Part shown: piece after piece, positions 26,156 to 35,329 of the stretch | Layout of the letters: every line of letters begins with the position of its first letter | Position numbering within the stretch: the stretch's first letter is position 1 | Translations under genes and position numbers: made by a program | Assembly: GCA_963422275.1 (NCBI GenBank) | Contig: OY729418.1 | Location: 2,666,001-2,730,000 of the forward strand | Direction of reading: 5' to 3' | From: G963422275 sp963422275 | Lineage (GTDB): Bacteria > Pseudomonadota > Alphaproteobacteria > Rhodobacterales > Rhodobacteraceae | DNA length: 64,000 nucleotides | The notes under the pieces: generated by a model | Database searches by the model: none | Seen by the model: the letters and a program-made list of their open reading frames with translations, nothing else | Told to the model about the DNA's origin: nothing

Positions 26156-27841
26156 GTGGCCGACGAAAGACGCAACATTCGCGACATCAAATCCCCGACC
26201 GGGAACAAGCTGAATTGCGGCAGCTGGCCGGTGGAGGCCGCTTTCCGCATGATTCAGAACAACTTGGATTCGAATGTTGCGGAGAATCCCGAGGAACTGG
26301 TCGTGTACGGAGGGATTGGAAAGGCGGCGAGAACTTGGAACGATTTTGACCGGATTCTGAGTTCGCTGAGGAAATTGCAGGATGATGAGACCTTGCTGGT
26401 CCAGTCCGGGCGCCCGGCAGGCGTGTTTCGAACACATGCCTACGCACCACGGGTGCTGATTGCCAATTCCAACATTGTTCCCCGCTGGGCGACTTGGGAC
26501 AAGTTCCATCAACTCGATCGCAAAGGGCTGATGATGTACGGCCAGATGACGGCAGGCTCATGGATTTACATTGGAACGCAGGGAATTGTTCAAGGCACCT
26601 ACGAGACCTTCGTCGAGGCGGCTCGCAGGCACTACAACGGAGACCTGCGCGGCCGGTGGATTCTGACTGCCGGCCTGGGCGGGATGGGCGGAGCGCAGCC
26701 ACTGGCGGCCGTTATGGCCGGGGCGTGCTGTCTGGCGGTCGAATGCAATCCGGACAGCATCGAGTTTCGTCAGCGAACCGGCTACCTCGACGAGTGGACG
26801 GATTCGCTCGATGCAGCGGTCGAGATGATCCAGAAATGGACCATGTCCGATGAGGCCAAGTCGGTAGGGTTGCTCGGCAACGCGGCGGACATCTTCCCCA
26901 AACTTTTCCGAGCGGGCATCAGGCCAGACATCGTGACCGACCAGACGTCGGCGCATGACACTGTCAATGGCTACCTCCCGCAGGGTTGGACGCTGGGCAA
27001 GTGGTGTACGCTTAGGGCGAGCGACCCGAAGAAGGTGGAAGCAGCTGCACGCACGTCGATTCGAAAGCATGTGGCGGCAATGGTGGATTTCTGGAATGCC
27101 GGCGTTCCGACGCTGGACTACGGGAACAATATTAGGCAAGTCGCGCTGGAGGAGGGGCTGGAAGACGCGTTCGCCTTTCCCGGATTTGTCCCAGCATACA
27201 TTCGTCCATTGTTCTGCCGAGGCATCGGCCCCTTTCGATGGGTTGCGTTGTCGGGAGATCCCGAAGACATCTATCGGACCGACCAAGCGGTGAAAAAACT
27301 TCTTTCGGACAATGTCCATCTCTGCAACTGGCTGAACATGGCAAGGAAGAGAATCCGTTTCCAAGGCCTTCCCGCACGGATATGCTGGGTGGGGCTTGGG
27401 GATCGCCATCGACTCGGTCTGGCGTTCAACGAGCTTGTTCGAACTGGCGAGGTTTCAGCACCGATCGTGATCGGGCGCGACCATTTGGACTCGGGCTCCG
27501 TTGCGTCTCCGAACCGCGAGACCGAAGCCATGCGCGATGGCTCCGACGCCGTTTCTGACTGGCCTCTCCTGAACGCGTTGCTGAACACCGCGTCGGGAGC
27601 CACGTGGGTATCGATTCATCACGGCGGAGGAGTGGGCATCGGGTTTTCCCAGCATGCCGGCATGGTCGTCGTTGCTGACGGAACGGCTGATGCGGAACAT
27701 CGTTTGGAGAGAGTTTTGTGGAATGATCCCGCCTCTGGCGTGATGCGGCATGCAGATGCAGGCTACAGCGAAGCAATCGCCTGCGCCGAGCAGCACTCAT
27801 TGAACTTGCCGCTTCTCCGGTCAGGGCTTTCCCATGCTTGA
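26156..27841 (+). CDS. hutU: Urocanate hydratase (urocanase)
   Basis: A 561-residue NAD-dependent enzyme that hydrates urocanate to imidazolonepropionate. Visible signatures are YGGIGKAARTW, MMYGQMTAGSWIYIGTQGIV, WILTAGLGGMGGAQPLA (NAD-binding region), TDQTSAHDTVNGYLP and GLPARICWVGLGDRHRLGLA. GTG 26156 is chosen because GGAG lies 9 bp upstream and because it yields the normal N-terminus DIKSPTGNKLNCGSWPVEAA. It is the last gene of the plus-strand hut operon. No hutG follows; downstream DNA is repeat and remnant material. Confidence 0.96.
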   Translation: MADERRNIRDIKSPTGNKLNCGSWPVEAAFRMIQNNLDSNVAENPEELVVYGGIGKAARTWNDFDRILSSLRKLQDDETLLVQSGRPAGVFRTHAYAPRVLIANSNIVPRWATWDKFHQLDRKGLMMYGQMTAGSWIYIGTQGIVQGTYETFVEAARRHYNGDLRGRWILTAGLGGMGGAQPLAAVMAGACCLAVECNPDSIEFRQRTGYLDEWTDSLDAAVEMIQKWTMSDEAKSVGLLGNAADIFPKLFRAGIRPDIVTDQTSAHDTVNGYLPQGWTLGKWCTLRASDPKKVEAAARTSIRKHVAAMVDFWNAGVPTLDYGNNIRQVALEEGLEDAFAFPGFVPAYIRPLFCRGIGPFRWVALSGDPEDIYRTDQAVKKLLSDNVHLCNWLNMARKRIRFQGLPARICWVGLGDRHRLGLAFNELVRTGEVSAPIVIGRDHLDSGSVASPNRETEAMRDGSDAVSDWPLLNALLNTASGATWVSIHHGGGVGIGFSQHAGMVVVADGTADAEHRLERVLWNDPASGVMRHADAGYSEAIACAEQHSLNLPLLRSGLSHA

Positions 27842-28062
27842 ACTCGCCGGGTCTGACGCGAACTGGAATTTGTCCCGAATTTCGGCTTTCCGACCGGTTT
27901 TAGCCCGGCGAGCAGAGAACCGGGCAACGAGCGCTGTTCTCGATCAAGTAAAACCGGGAGAGTTGAAGTGCGCTCGGCCAGCCGACCCAATGCCCCACTT
28001 GAACACGCAACACATGCCGCACCAGTCGAACCGAAGTGTCAGCAAGTCGGAACCCGAAGGGC

Positions 28063-28187
28063 CAGGAAAATGCCCGACAAGTTTTATATGACGCTATGGA
28101 TGCCGCGTTGCGAAGGGAAAGGCCAGCAAAAGATCGAAGCCGCTGAAAGCGAAAGCGCATTCTGTCAAGCGACTTTAGCGTGGAAAG
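28063..28187 (+). repeat. Long direct repeat R, copy 1
   Basis: About 125 bp that recur without gaps at 31110-31235 in the same orientation, roughly four-fifths identical by eye. The shared core includes GGGAAAGGCCAG and GATCGAAGCCGCTGAAAGCG. The two copies flank the AAA ATPase gene and its broken partner. I do not recognise the repeat as an IS end, and codon positions of the differences do not favour coding. Confidence 0.7.
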
Positions 28188-28189
28188 AT

Positions 28190-28578
28190 CATGGTCGTCG
28201 AGCAGGGAGGAAGAGCGACCGCTTCCACTTGTCGCTTGGAAACGTCTTCTCGAAAACCCAAAACGGCTTGCTTATGGTATCTTCGAGTATGCTGCTCAGT
28301 GCTCTGGCGGTCACCAGAGCCAAGGCGCACTCGGACGCAAGGTCTCGCGGACGAACCTCGATGGCGATCGGCACCGAGACAGCATCGGCCCAGCGGTCGC
28401 GCAGATGCCGCAGCAACGCCGTCTTGCCGGTGCTCTGCCTAGGTCACGCGCGACACCTTTGTTTGGCCTGTCTCCCTCATTGACGCCAAATCGAGAATGC
28501 AGGCACATGAGTCTTCGATTTTCGCGATCACGGGGTTCTGGTCGATGGCGCGCTTGGCAGGGAACTTCGCAACTGTCA
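28190..28578 (-). pseudogene. Second P-loop NTPase gene, truncated and stop-interrupted
   Basis: It begins at an ATG directly after the stop of the AAA ATPase (TAAATG). It reads MTVAKFPAKRAIDQNPVIAK, then hits TAG within a CTAG. A P-loop-like STGKTALLRHLRDRWADAVS follows, then PIAIEVRPRDLASECALALV, and the frame ends at about 28190, where repeat R begins. The region normally between an N-terminus and a P-loop is missing, and the C-terminal half of the ATPase is absent. It was probably a partner ATPase of the intact gene before it. Confidence 0.55.
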
Positions 28579-28579
28579 T

Positions 28580-29884
28580 TTATTCTCCCCGGATCAAGGC
28601 CGGAACGTGCTTGCCGCGCGCGCTCCGACCGTGCTTCGGCTCGAGGTCTGAACTGGGAGCCATCTCAAAGCCGCGCGCCATGAAGTCTTGAAAACTCGGG
28701 ATCGGGCAGACTAGCTTGCCGCGCCCGTTCGACTGCAGCGCGCCTTTGGCAATCAGGCGATCAAGGAACCGCGAGGCGGTTAAGCCTTCCGGCAGGCGTT
28801 TTCCGGACGGACCGGACGGGTCGGCAATCGCTTCCATTGCGTCAACGATCTTGTGGCGCTCGTGGCCCTCCTCAGGAAGCCACTGCATCAACTCCGCCAG
28901 TAGAATCTTCGGCCCGGCCAGTTCGCTGTTCTCGATCCGGTCCCAGTAAGAGCGCATCCGGCGCTCGCGGACGCCCTGACGCACTGCGTCTGCGTCCACG
29001 TCCGCGAGCTGTCCATCTGCAGCCAGAAGCCCGGCCGCGAGGGCCTGCAGCGCGTTGTGCAGATGCCTGGGCCAGCCGTCGGCGGCCGCCGCGAGATCGG
29101 ACGGCCAGTCGATATCGATGCCGGTACGGTCGATGGCGAACCTGTCCAGAAACATCTTCACGGCTTCGGCAGCCTCTTCGAACGTTAGGGCACCGAGCGT
29201 GTGGGTGCCGTCGTCGGCAATGTGGCTCATGCCGTGCTTGCCGAGAATCTCGCGGGTGTTGGCGAGGCCAGCGAGTGCTAGCGCCACGGGAAGCCCGTGT
29301 GTGCCCAAGTGGAGCGGTTGCAAGGCGTCGACCTGGGGCTTGGCGAGATTCTGCGCCTCGTCAATCATGAGGAGAAGCGGGCGCTTCCACTTTTTGGGGG
29401 GGAACATTTCGGCGACGACGCGTAGCGAGGGACATGGCGGGGCCGTGGCCATCTGCCCGGCACTCCCGCCACCGATGCCGAGAGGCTTTGCCTCGATACT
29501 CCCGCTCCAAGTTACGGTCCGGCGGAATTCCAGCAGCCTCTTGGGATTCTGTGCTTGGATGACAATTTCCGCGAGTTGGTGCGCAGAATGAAAGTCGGTC
29601 AGGTCAACCAGTACGGTGTCAGAGACCTTCTTGTCCGCAGCCCACTTCCGGGCCAGGTGGTGGAGTAGCGACGTCTTGCCGGCCCCGGGAGCACCCTGCA
29701 CGATGCGGGTCGCCCCGGAAGGAAGGCGCCCGGCCCGGGACCTCCTGAGCACGTATCTACAGGCGCTTTCGATGTTGGCGATCTCGCGCACGCGGCCGGC
29801 GAAGAACTCAGGTTCCTCTCGGTCCGGGCGTTCCACAAACTCCTCGAGACCCTCGATGTCGGGGCTGGCCTCTTTGGCATTCAT
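28580..29884 (-). CDS. AAA/NACHT-like ATP-binding protein of unknown role
   Basis: A 434-residue ATPase. The order is a short N-terminal segment with EFFAGRVREIANIE, Walker A RIVQGAPGAGKTSLLHHLAR near residue 62, Walker B PLLLMIDEAQNLAKPQ near 170, a sensor-like LPVALALAGLANTREIL near 203, and a C-terminal helical region ending in a possible winged helix (GLTASRFLDRLIAKGALQSN). This resembles orphan STAND-like or transposition-helper ATPases, but no partner transposase or effector is intact nearby. It lies between the two copies of direct repeat R and is followed at once by a broken second P-loop gene. Function unassigned. Confidence 0.75.
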   Translation of the reverse strand: MNAKEASPDIEGLEEFVERPDREEPEFFAGRVREIANIESACRYVLRRSRAGRLPSGATRIVQGAPGAGKTSLLHHLARKWAADKKVSDTVLVDLTDFHSAHQLAEIVIQAQNPKRLLEFRRTVTWSGSIEAKPLGIGGGSAGQMATAPPCPSLRVVAEMFPPKKWKRPLLLMIDEAQNLAKPQVDALQPLHLGTHGLPVALALAGLANTREILGKHGMSHIADDGTHTLGALTFEEAAEAVKMFLDRFAIDRTGIDIDWPSDLAAAADGWPRHLHNALQALAAGLLAADGQLADVDADAVRQGVRERRMRSYWDRIENSELAGPKILLAELMQWLPEEGHERHKIVDAMEAIADPSGPSGKRLPEGLTASRFLDRLIAKGALQSNGRGKLVCPIPSFQDFMARGFEMAPSSDLEPKHGRSARGKHVPALIRGE

Positions 29885-30229
29885 GGTCGCCTCCTTTGCG
29901 GCCGTCCATGACCTGCGACAAGCCTAGCATGCAGCGTCGCAATTGTCATCCGCTCCGACAATCCGTGAACGGGAGTTGGGATACTCTGTGGGTGTTTCTT
30001 TCAAAATCGGAGGTTCCTGGTAGGATTTCAACCGGTGCCTAGCTTGGAAAAAGCGCTCCATGAACGGCTTGAAATCGTTTGCCGGCGTCGCGTTCTTCTC
30101 TCTGGCTGCTTGTTCAGACTAGGTGCGACGTTCCGTCTTCGGCTCTCTCCGCGCATTTCTCTGAGTCTCTCCCGGTCGAGTTTTCAATAGGGCATTTGTG
30201 TCTCCAAGCACTTGAAACAGCTATCACAA
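29885..30229. other. Gap without identifiable gene
   Basis: This is the upstream region of the minus-strand AAA ATPase and so presumably its promoter. I found no convincing coding frame, RNA or repeat before the IS relic that starts at 30230. Confidence 0.4.
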
Positions 30230-30535
30230 GACTGTTGCGAAATGCGTATCTCCGGCCATTGACATGTCGAGCTAAAAGATGTGCAAGTTGTTGTTATGGT
30301 GTTCGATTGAGGGAGAAGTCGATGGATTTCTTCATGACGGTGGTGGCCGAGCGCGCGGGTCCCGACTGTGCGCTGGAGGTGCGCCTCGACTTCATGCTGT
30401 CCGTCGGCCGTTCGGTTCTTGAGTGCTGCCTCGCCCGCACGACCTAGCGGGTTCTGGCGGACAAGGGGCTGTCAAGCGCGGCCGGCCGCGCTTGCCTGAC
30501 CGCGGCGGGGATTCAGTCGGGGATCATGTTTAGGG
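30230..30535 (+). mobile_element. IS5-type relic (copy b) with one terminal repeat
   Basis: It starts with GACTGTTGCGAAATGCG, the same end as the relics at 19389-20037 and 46059-46543. At 30321 the plus strand reads MDFFMTVVAERAGPD and then, after a deletion, LEVRLDFMLSVGRS. A later piece matching the 46-kb relic ends near 30535. The second terminal repeat is missing. Confidence 0.65.
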
Positions 30536-31109
30536 CGGCCTGGAGACGTCCGCTGTCCCGGCGCTTGGGGTCTGAAACTGCGCCTTCGGGCGTCGAGACC
30601 GCTGCCGGAAGGCCACACATCACCGATCGGCAACCGCTAGGCGCGAAATCGGCTCCAGAAGTCGCAATGCAGAGCACAATCCCCGCTTTCGTAACGGTCT
30701 TATCATGATTTTTGACATCGGAAGAGGAAGTCAGTGTCCGCATCGCGGCACACTGCACCGGTGCCCAAGGGCTGTCGGGCGTTGAATCCTGCCGGAGGCG
30801 GGCGACCTGCCTGGAGACAGCACAGTCCCGAAGACGCCTTCGCGTGCAGCGAAAATGGCGGGCGGTCTCGGCGAAGGTCGCATCCCTTGCCTGTAGTTCC
30901 TGTTCACTACGGTCCAGTGCCTCCGGTTCCAGGTTAGTTCCACGCTCTCGACGCCGTGTTGACGCGACGCCTCTCAATGCGGAACACCTGCGTGAGGTGC
31001 GGGGACAGTTCATTGCATCGGGAACGGTGCCGGGTGCGGATGCGCCGTCGCTCGTGCGGCTCGACAAGGCGAACCGAAACGTCGAGACCGGAACTGGGAG
31101 GTGCCCAGT
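30536..31109. other. Gap without identifiable gene
   Basis: Several long but unconvincing frames overlap on both strands, rich in Arg and Ser and unlike any family I know. The stretch ends at the second copy of repeat R. Nothing further is supported. Confidence 0.35.
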
Positions 31110-31235
31110 CAGGAAAATGCCCGATTCGTTTTCCCTAACGCCACGGATGCCGCATTCTGGAGGGAAAGGCCAGTGGAAGATCGAAGCCGCTGAAAGCGAA
31201 AGCGCATTTAGCAAAGCGACTTTAACGTGGGAAGG
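31110..31235 (+). repeat. Long direct repeat R, copy 2
   Basis: The partner of 28063-28187, same orientation and no internal gaps relative to it. The 250 bp that follow, up to the Fic gene, carry nothing I can identify. Confidence 0.7.
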
Positions 31236-31484
31236 TTCTGCGTTTCCAGTGAATAGCACTTGCATCCTTCACGTCGATGTTAGCCTGCCAGCAATCGGAC
31301 TGCGGTCTTGGGCTGCAACACGCGGAAGCCACGCAAGGATGCCTGGTTTTTATTGCACGCTGGTTAGACAGCTGACCACCCGTGCCCGAATGCTCTGACA
31401 TTTCCATTCCGTAGGCGAAGACTTTCACGGGCGCGCCAGTGGCGGCGAATTCACGGCACTTTTTAGACTTCGTTGAAAAAGGTC

Positions 31485-32594
31485 TCATGAAACCTTGTCG
31501 GGCAGGCGGTAGCTTGTACTGCGGCCGCCACCCGGGTTCTTTACGAAAATCCCTCTGACTGTCAGGAACTGAATGTCCCGCAACGCTGAATCCGTAGAGC
31601 ACTTCGCCAACTTGGCGTATTTCGAGGTGTTCATATGACCTTCGAAACCTTCCTCGAGCATGCGATTGATGATCAGGCGTTGCCGATCGTTGATTGGCTG
31701 CCGGTTAATCTTGCTCCAAAGCCTTGCCTTGAATAGGATGCTCTCGAGTGCGTTCTCGGCACTGGACAAGGCGCGTCCGATGCAGTCCAGGAACCAATCT
31801 AGCCAACCGGTAATCTCCGGCGTTCCGCGTTGTTGCCTCTCAAGCTGGGCATAATATTCTCGTCGCTCGGATTCCAGTTGCGTGGAAAGACTATAAAAGC
31901 GATCGGAAATGCCATCGGATCGAGCTAAAGCCATGTCGGAAATCGCTCTTGCGATACGCCCGTTGCCGTCCTCGAACGGGTGAATCGTGACAAACCACAA
32001 ATGCGCGATCCCGGACCTTAGAACGGGGTCAGTGCAGTCCGAAAGCTCAAACCATTCAAGAAATTTCGACATTTCTCTTTCAAGCCGGTCCGCGCTTGGC
32101 GCCTCCAAATGGACTTTCTCATGGCCGAAGGGCCCAGAGACAACCCGCATCGGATCAGAACTGCCAGAGCGCCATTTTCCAACTGCAATGCGCCGCAAGC
32201 CGCTGTGCCCCGTCGGAAACAGTGCGGCATGCCAGCCAAACAGGCGTCCTTGGGTGAGAGTTCCGGCGAACTGCTGCGTTGCATCCAACATCATTTCAAC
32301 AATGCCGTCAACATCGCGGCTGGTGGGTACAAGACCGGAGAATTCAACGCCTAAGCGCCGGGCGACGGACGAGCGCACTTCCTTTGGATTGAGGTATTCT
32401 CCCTCGATGGCCGAGGATTTGACCACGTCATTGGTAAGCGTGCTGAGGGTGGCTTCCTGCTTGAACTTAAAGCCCAATTCGTCCATTCTACCTAGTAGGC
32501 GTCCTTGTCGATGCCGAATGTCAGCAAGCTTGAAGGACAGCCTTCCCGCATCGAAGGCGAGTTGGGGCCAGCACTTGTGTTCGTGAATCCACAT
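31485..32594 (-). CDS. Fic-family protein with DUF4172 and C-terminal helix-turn-helix
   Basis: A 369-residue AMPylation-type Fic protein. The N-terminal DUF4172 begins MWIHEHKCWPQLAFDAG. The inhibitory helix motif SSAIEGE, fitting (S/T)xxxE(G/N), lies near residue 57, so this is a class II, self-inhibited Fic. The active loop is HPFEDGNGR (residues about 203-211), complete with catalytic His. The C-terminal 90 residues contain a winged-helix-like segment ending in NPGGGRSTSYRLPD. ATG 32594 is preferred to an ATG nine codons upstream because homologues begin at MWIH. Directly upstream are repeated TGCGGTGAAT-like half-sites, so the protein may repress its own gene. Confidence 0.9.
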   Translation of the reverse strand: MWIHEHKCWPQLAFDAGRLSFKLADIRHRQGRLLGRMDELGFKFKQEATLSTLTNDVVKSSAIEGEYLNPKEVRSSVARRLGVEFSGLVPTSRDVDGIVEMMLDATQQFAGTLTQGRLFGWHAALFPTGHSGLRRIAVGKWRSGSSDPMRVVSGPFGHEKVHLEAPSADRLEREMSKFLEWFELSDCTDPVLRSGIAHLWFVTIHPFEDGNGRIARAISDMALARSDGISDRFYSLSTQLESERREYYAQLERQQRGTPEITGWLDWFLDCIGRALSSAENALESILFKARLWSKINRQPINDRQRLIINRMLEEGFEGHMNTSKYAKLAKCSTDSALRDIQFLTVRGIFVKNPGGGRSTSYRLPDKVS

Positions 32595-32597
32595 TCT

Positions 32598-32642
32598 ATT
32601 CACTGCATAATTTGCGGTCATAATATGCCTTATTCACCGCAT
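32598..32642 (-). promoter_or_regulatory. Repeated half-sites upstream of fic
   Basis: ATTCACTGCAT (32598-32608) and ATTCACCGCAT (32632-32642) are direct repeats. TTTGCGGTCAT (32611-32621) is the same motif inverted. Three spaced half-sites within 45 bp, immediately in front of a gene encoding a protein with a C-terminal helix-turn-helix, suggest an operator. This is inferred from the pattern alone. Confidence 0.45.
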
Positions 32643-33309
32643 GGACAATGCAAAACCAGCCAGTCAGGAGTTAACAGGGACGCCACTCACGCCTTGGACC
32701 CCGTATCGATAATGGTCGCGCAGGCATAAAATCCGCAGTTAGAACCAATCAAATTTACCAGTTCGCCGCATCTGCTCCAGACTGCCGTGCCGTTGATGCC
32801 CAAGTCGTGACGCCAATTTAAACAACTGAGCAAGATTGGCTGTGCATCAACACTGCAATATCAAGATTTCCTTTGGCTCATTTCGTATTTCATGATCATG
32901 ACAATATAATGGGAACCTCTATTAACCCAGCCCGCGGCATCGCAGGACAGCTTTTTTTCTCGCGAGGGCGGCCATGCAGTTCAGTTTCTCCGACCTCAAT
33001 GCGCCGACCGCCTGTCGCAACTGGAACAGCAAGGCAATGCGCGGCCCAAGCCGAAGCGCTTGATGCCCCGGGAGCCATTTCGCTGCCCCCTTCAAGGGCT
33101 TGCAAGACAAAAGTGGCGAGATGCCGGTGGACCACCAGAGCACTGGCCGAGGACATCTTTTGGTTCAAGGGTTCTCCAGAAGCGCGCTGGGGCCATCTGC
33201 AGACGCGAACCCGGCAGCCCGATATCGGTTCGGGTCGTCGATGCCGTCGCCCCGGTCGGGCGAGGCGATAATCCTGAAGAGCCCAGTCGGGGCAGGGTGT
33301 CGACGGACA
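32643..33309. other. Gap with no assignable gene
   Basis: A long region of mixed composition. The stretch from about 33090 to 33310 may include further decayed sequence of the type I methylase whose end is seen next, but I could not align it. No RNA gene or IS end was recognised. Confidence 0.3.
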
Positions 33310-33510
33310 TGTGAACATTCCGGGCTTCTACAAGTCGGCACCGCTGGAGGAGACCCGCCGGCACGGCATGCGCTCAGGGCAGGCCTCCACGCGGAAGCGG
33401 CGCCCCGTGAGGGCGATGGCGAGCCGTTCGTGGACAGAATGAAGCGGCTCGTCGCGCAACTGCTCGAACAGCAAGCTGAGAGCGCACGATTAGATGTCCA
33501 TGAAAAGTAG
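33310..33510 (+). pseudogene. Type I restriction methylase (HsdM) C-terminal relic
   Basis: One frame reads NIPGFYKSAPLEETRRHG. After a shift the next reads EGDGEPFVDRMKRLVAQLLE and EQQAESARLD before stopping at 33510. Intact HsdM proteins end with the same order: a PGFCKSA-like loop, a short glycine-rich link, then GEPFEEKMxRLTAxLxEQxAEAxxLD. The rest of the methylase and its HsdR and HsdS partners are absent. This marks the loss of an older type I R-M system from the same accessory region that now carries a Uma2 gene. Confidence 0.55.
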
Positions 33511-33566
33511 AAACGTCGACCCCGATGTGATAGCGTGTGCGAACTGGTGAACCGTTTATACTGCTC

Positions 33567-34268
33567 ATGACCGACGCAATTGACCCGTCTGCTCCCATCA
33601 CAGGCTCGTTCGGCTCGATTTTTCGGCAAATTCGGGTGCCGCCGGACGTAGTTCCCGAGATGGCCGAAAAGATCGACTGGAACCTGTTCGGCCGACGGGT
33701 GATAATCGATCCCTTGCAGGGGATGATCGCCTGGATGACGCCGAGCGCAGCGCACGAAAGTTGTGCTGCAGCCGCTGACAAGGTAGCCGAACGCGCCGGC
33801 GAGCTGACGGAACTTCGCATAAAGGCGCTGCGCAGCACACGTTGGAAACAGCGCCCCGGTGATCCCGGCAATACCGGGATGGAACCTGATGCCTGTTTTT
33901 ACGTCGGAACGACGGCAGAAGGCTGGCGAGAGGCACGTGAGCGCGGCCGCGCTGCTGCGAGGGATTTCGAGACCCGGACCCCACCCGATCTAGTCGTCGA
34001 AATCGAATGGACGCAGATCGACAGGGACAAGTCGCGGCGATATGCCGAGTTGGGCACCCGGGAGATGTGGCGTGTCGAGCGGCAGGGCGAGGGCGTCGCC
34101 GTTGAAATCCTGGATTTGCAGGCTGAAGGCGGACCCGACACTGCAAAGGGGGGATCGCTCCTTTTTCCGGGACTTGATGCACAGAGTCTAGGGAGGCTGC
34201 TGGATCTTGCCGAACGCACCCGTTTCCGAGACATGGAGGAGCAGTTGGCGGAGTTGCTTTCGCCGTAG
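33567..34268 (+). CDS. Uma2-family (DUF820) PD-(D/E)XK protein, paralogue 1
   Basis: A 233-residue Uma2-type protein with the nuclease-like core MEPDACFYVG and PPDLVVEIEWTQIDRDKSRR. Uma2 proteins have a restriction-endonuclease fold, and their biological role is mostly unknown. A paralogue at 40586-41338 shares most of the sequence, including GSFGSxFRQIRVPPD and TRWKQRP. ATG 33567 is chosen by analogy with the paralogue (both start MTDA). It lies about 60 bp after the hsdM relic, with no other partner gene. Confidence 0.85.
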   Translation: MTDAIDPSAPITGSFGSIFRQIRVPPDVVPEMAEKIDWNLFGRRVIIDPLQGMIAWMTPSAAHESCAAAADKVAERAGELTELRIKALRSTRWKQRPGDPGNTGMEPDACFYVGTTAEGWREARERGRAAARDFETRTPPDLVVEIEWTQIDRDKSRRYAELGTREMWRVERQGEGVAVEILDLQAEGGPDTAKGGSLLFPGLDAQSLGRLLDLAERTRFRDMEEQLAELLSP

Positions 34269-34494
34269 ACTCCCGGGACAAACTGTCGCCGAAGTTTCGC
34301 TTTGGCCCATCCTGTATTCCGTGCGCATTCCGGTTCGGACCCCTCGTCAGGCTTGTGCAAACAGGTATGGCGTCGCAACTTTCACATCTTTTAGTTGTAG
34401 TTTGCGACCAATGCCGGATTAACTGAACACCATCGGCTTGACACGAAGCCTGACACGGACGAGCGTGGCTCATGTTTCGTAATGCCGGTCTCGA

Positions 34495-35185
34495 TCAGTC
34501 GCTTGCGATGCTCCTGGAATATTTGTGCAAAAGGGTGGCCAGCCTTGATGCGTCTTCCACCATGGCGTCGTGTTTCGTGTCGATCCGTTCAGATTGCCAA
34601 CCGTCTATGACTCTTACGCACTCGTACTCTGCCCAAAACTCAGAAGGCTTGTTGCGTTCGGCAACGATGCAGAGCCGGTGCGAAATCTCCTTCTCCCGCC
34701 CCGTCAGCGTTACGCCATGCCTGAAACACCCGATGGGGTGGGGCGTGCACATTGCGCGAAGCCAAGCTTGCTTGTCCGGATCATCCGTCCAAGACTCAAA
34801 ATGGTCGGGGTCCACTGCAAAGCGGCCATCTGCAATCTGCACGTTGAAACGCGCCATTCGCTTTGGGTTGGCTCTCGCGAAGAGCAAAACACCGTCATGT
34901 TCTGGAACAAAGGCGTCAAGGTAGACAAGGACTTTGACCGCTCTTGTTGTCTGTCCGGCAATGCCCGTGATGATCATTCCTCCGTAGGAATGGCCCACGA
35001 GGATGACATCCTTCAATTCCCGCCAACGGATTACGTTCACTACATCCTGCACATGCAAATTTGCATCGATGTCCAGATGAGCCAGATGTCTGCGTTCACC
35101 CAATCCGGTCAGCGTCGGAGCGTGGGTTTCAAGGCCAAGCTCGCGGAGATGGCGTTCGACGTCGGCTCAACACCATCCACCATAT
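34495..35185 (-). pseudogene. Alpha/beta hydrolase with a nonsense codon near its N-terminus
   Basis: The long open frame (34495-35103) has the nucleophile elbow ILVGHSYGGMIITGIAG and the C-terminal His region. It begins without an ATG, at a TTG in the middle of a conserved block (THAPTLTGLGERRHL). Reading upstream in the same frame gives YGGWC, then TGA (35167-35169), then ADVERHLRELGLETHAPTLT. In this family the position of the TGA is a tryptophan (GGWCWADV), so TGG has become TGA. No start codon is found before it. The gene is therefore probably dead, though a short product from the TTG cannot be excluded. Confidence 0.7.
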
Positions 35186-35329
35186 CTGCGTCAACCCTTC
35201 AGTCGACTGTTGCGTCCCCTTTCAATTGCTGCAATGGGCTTAAGGGTTTGCGAGCGCTACCCGCTGTTCCCGAGCTTCGAGCTAGAACGCAAGTCCGCGA
35301 CCTTGTGGTACCGGCTTCTTATGCTCTGC

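Noticed and set aside
30513..31398. Overlapping long frames on both strands between the IS relic and the Fic gene
   Set aside because: Their translations are Arg/Ser-rich, lack motifs, and cover repeat R, which itself does not show codon-like conservation.
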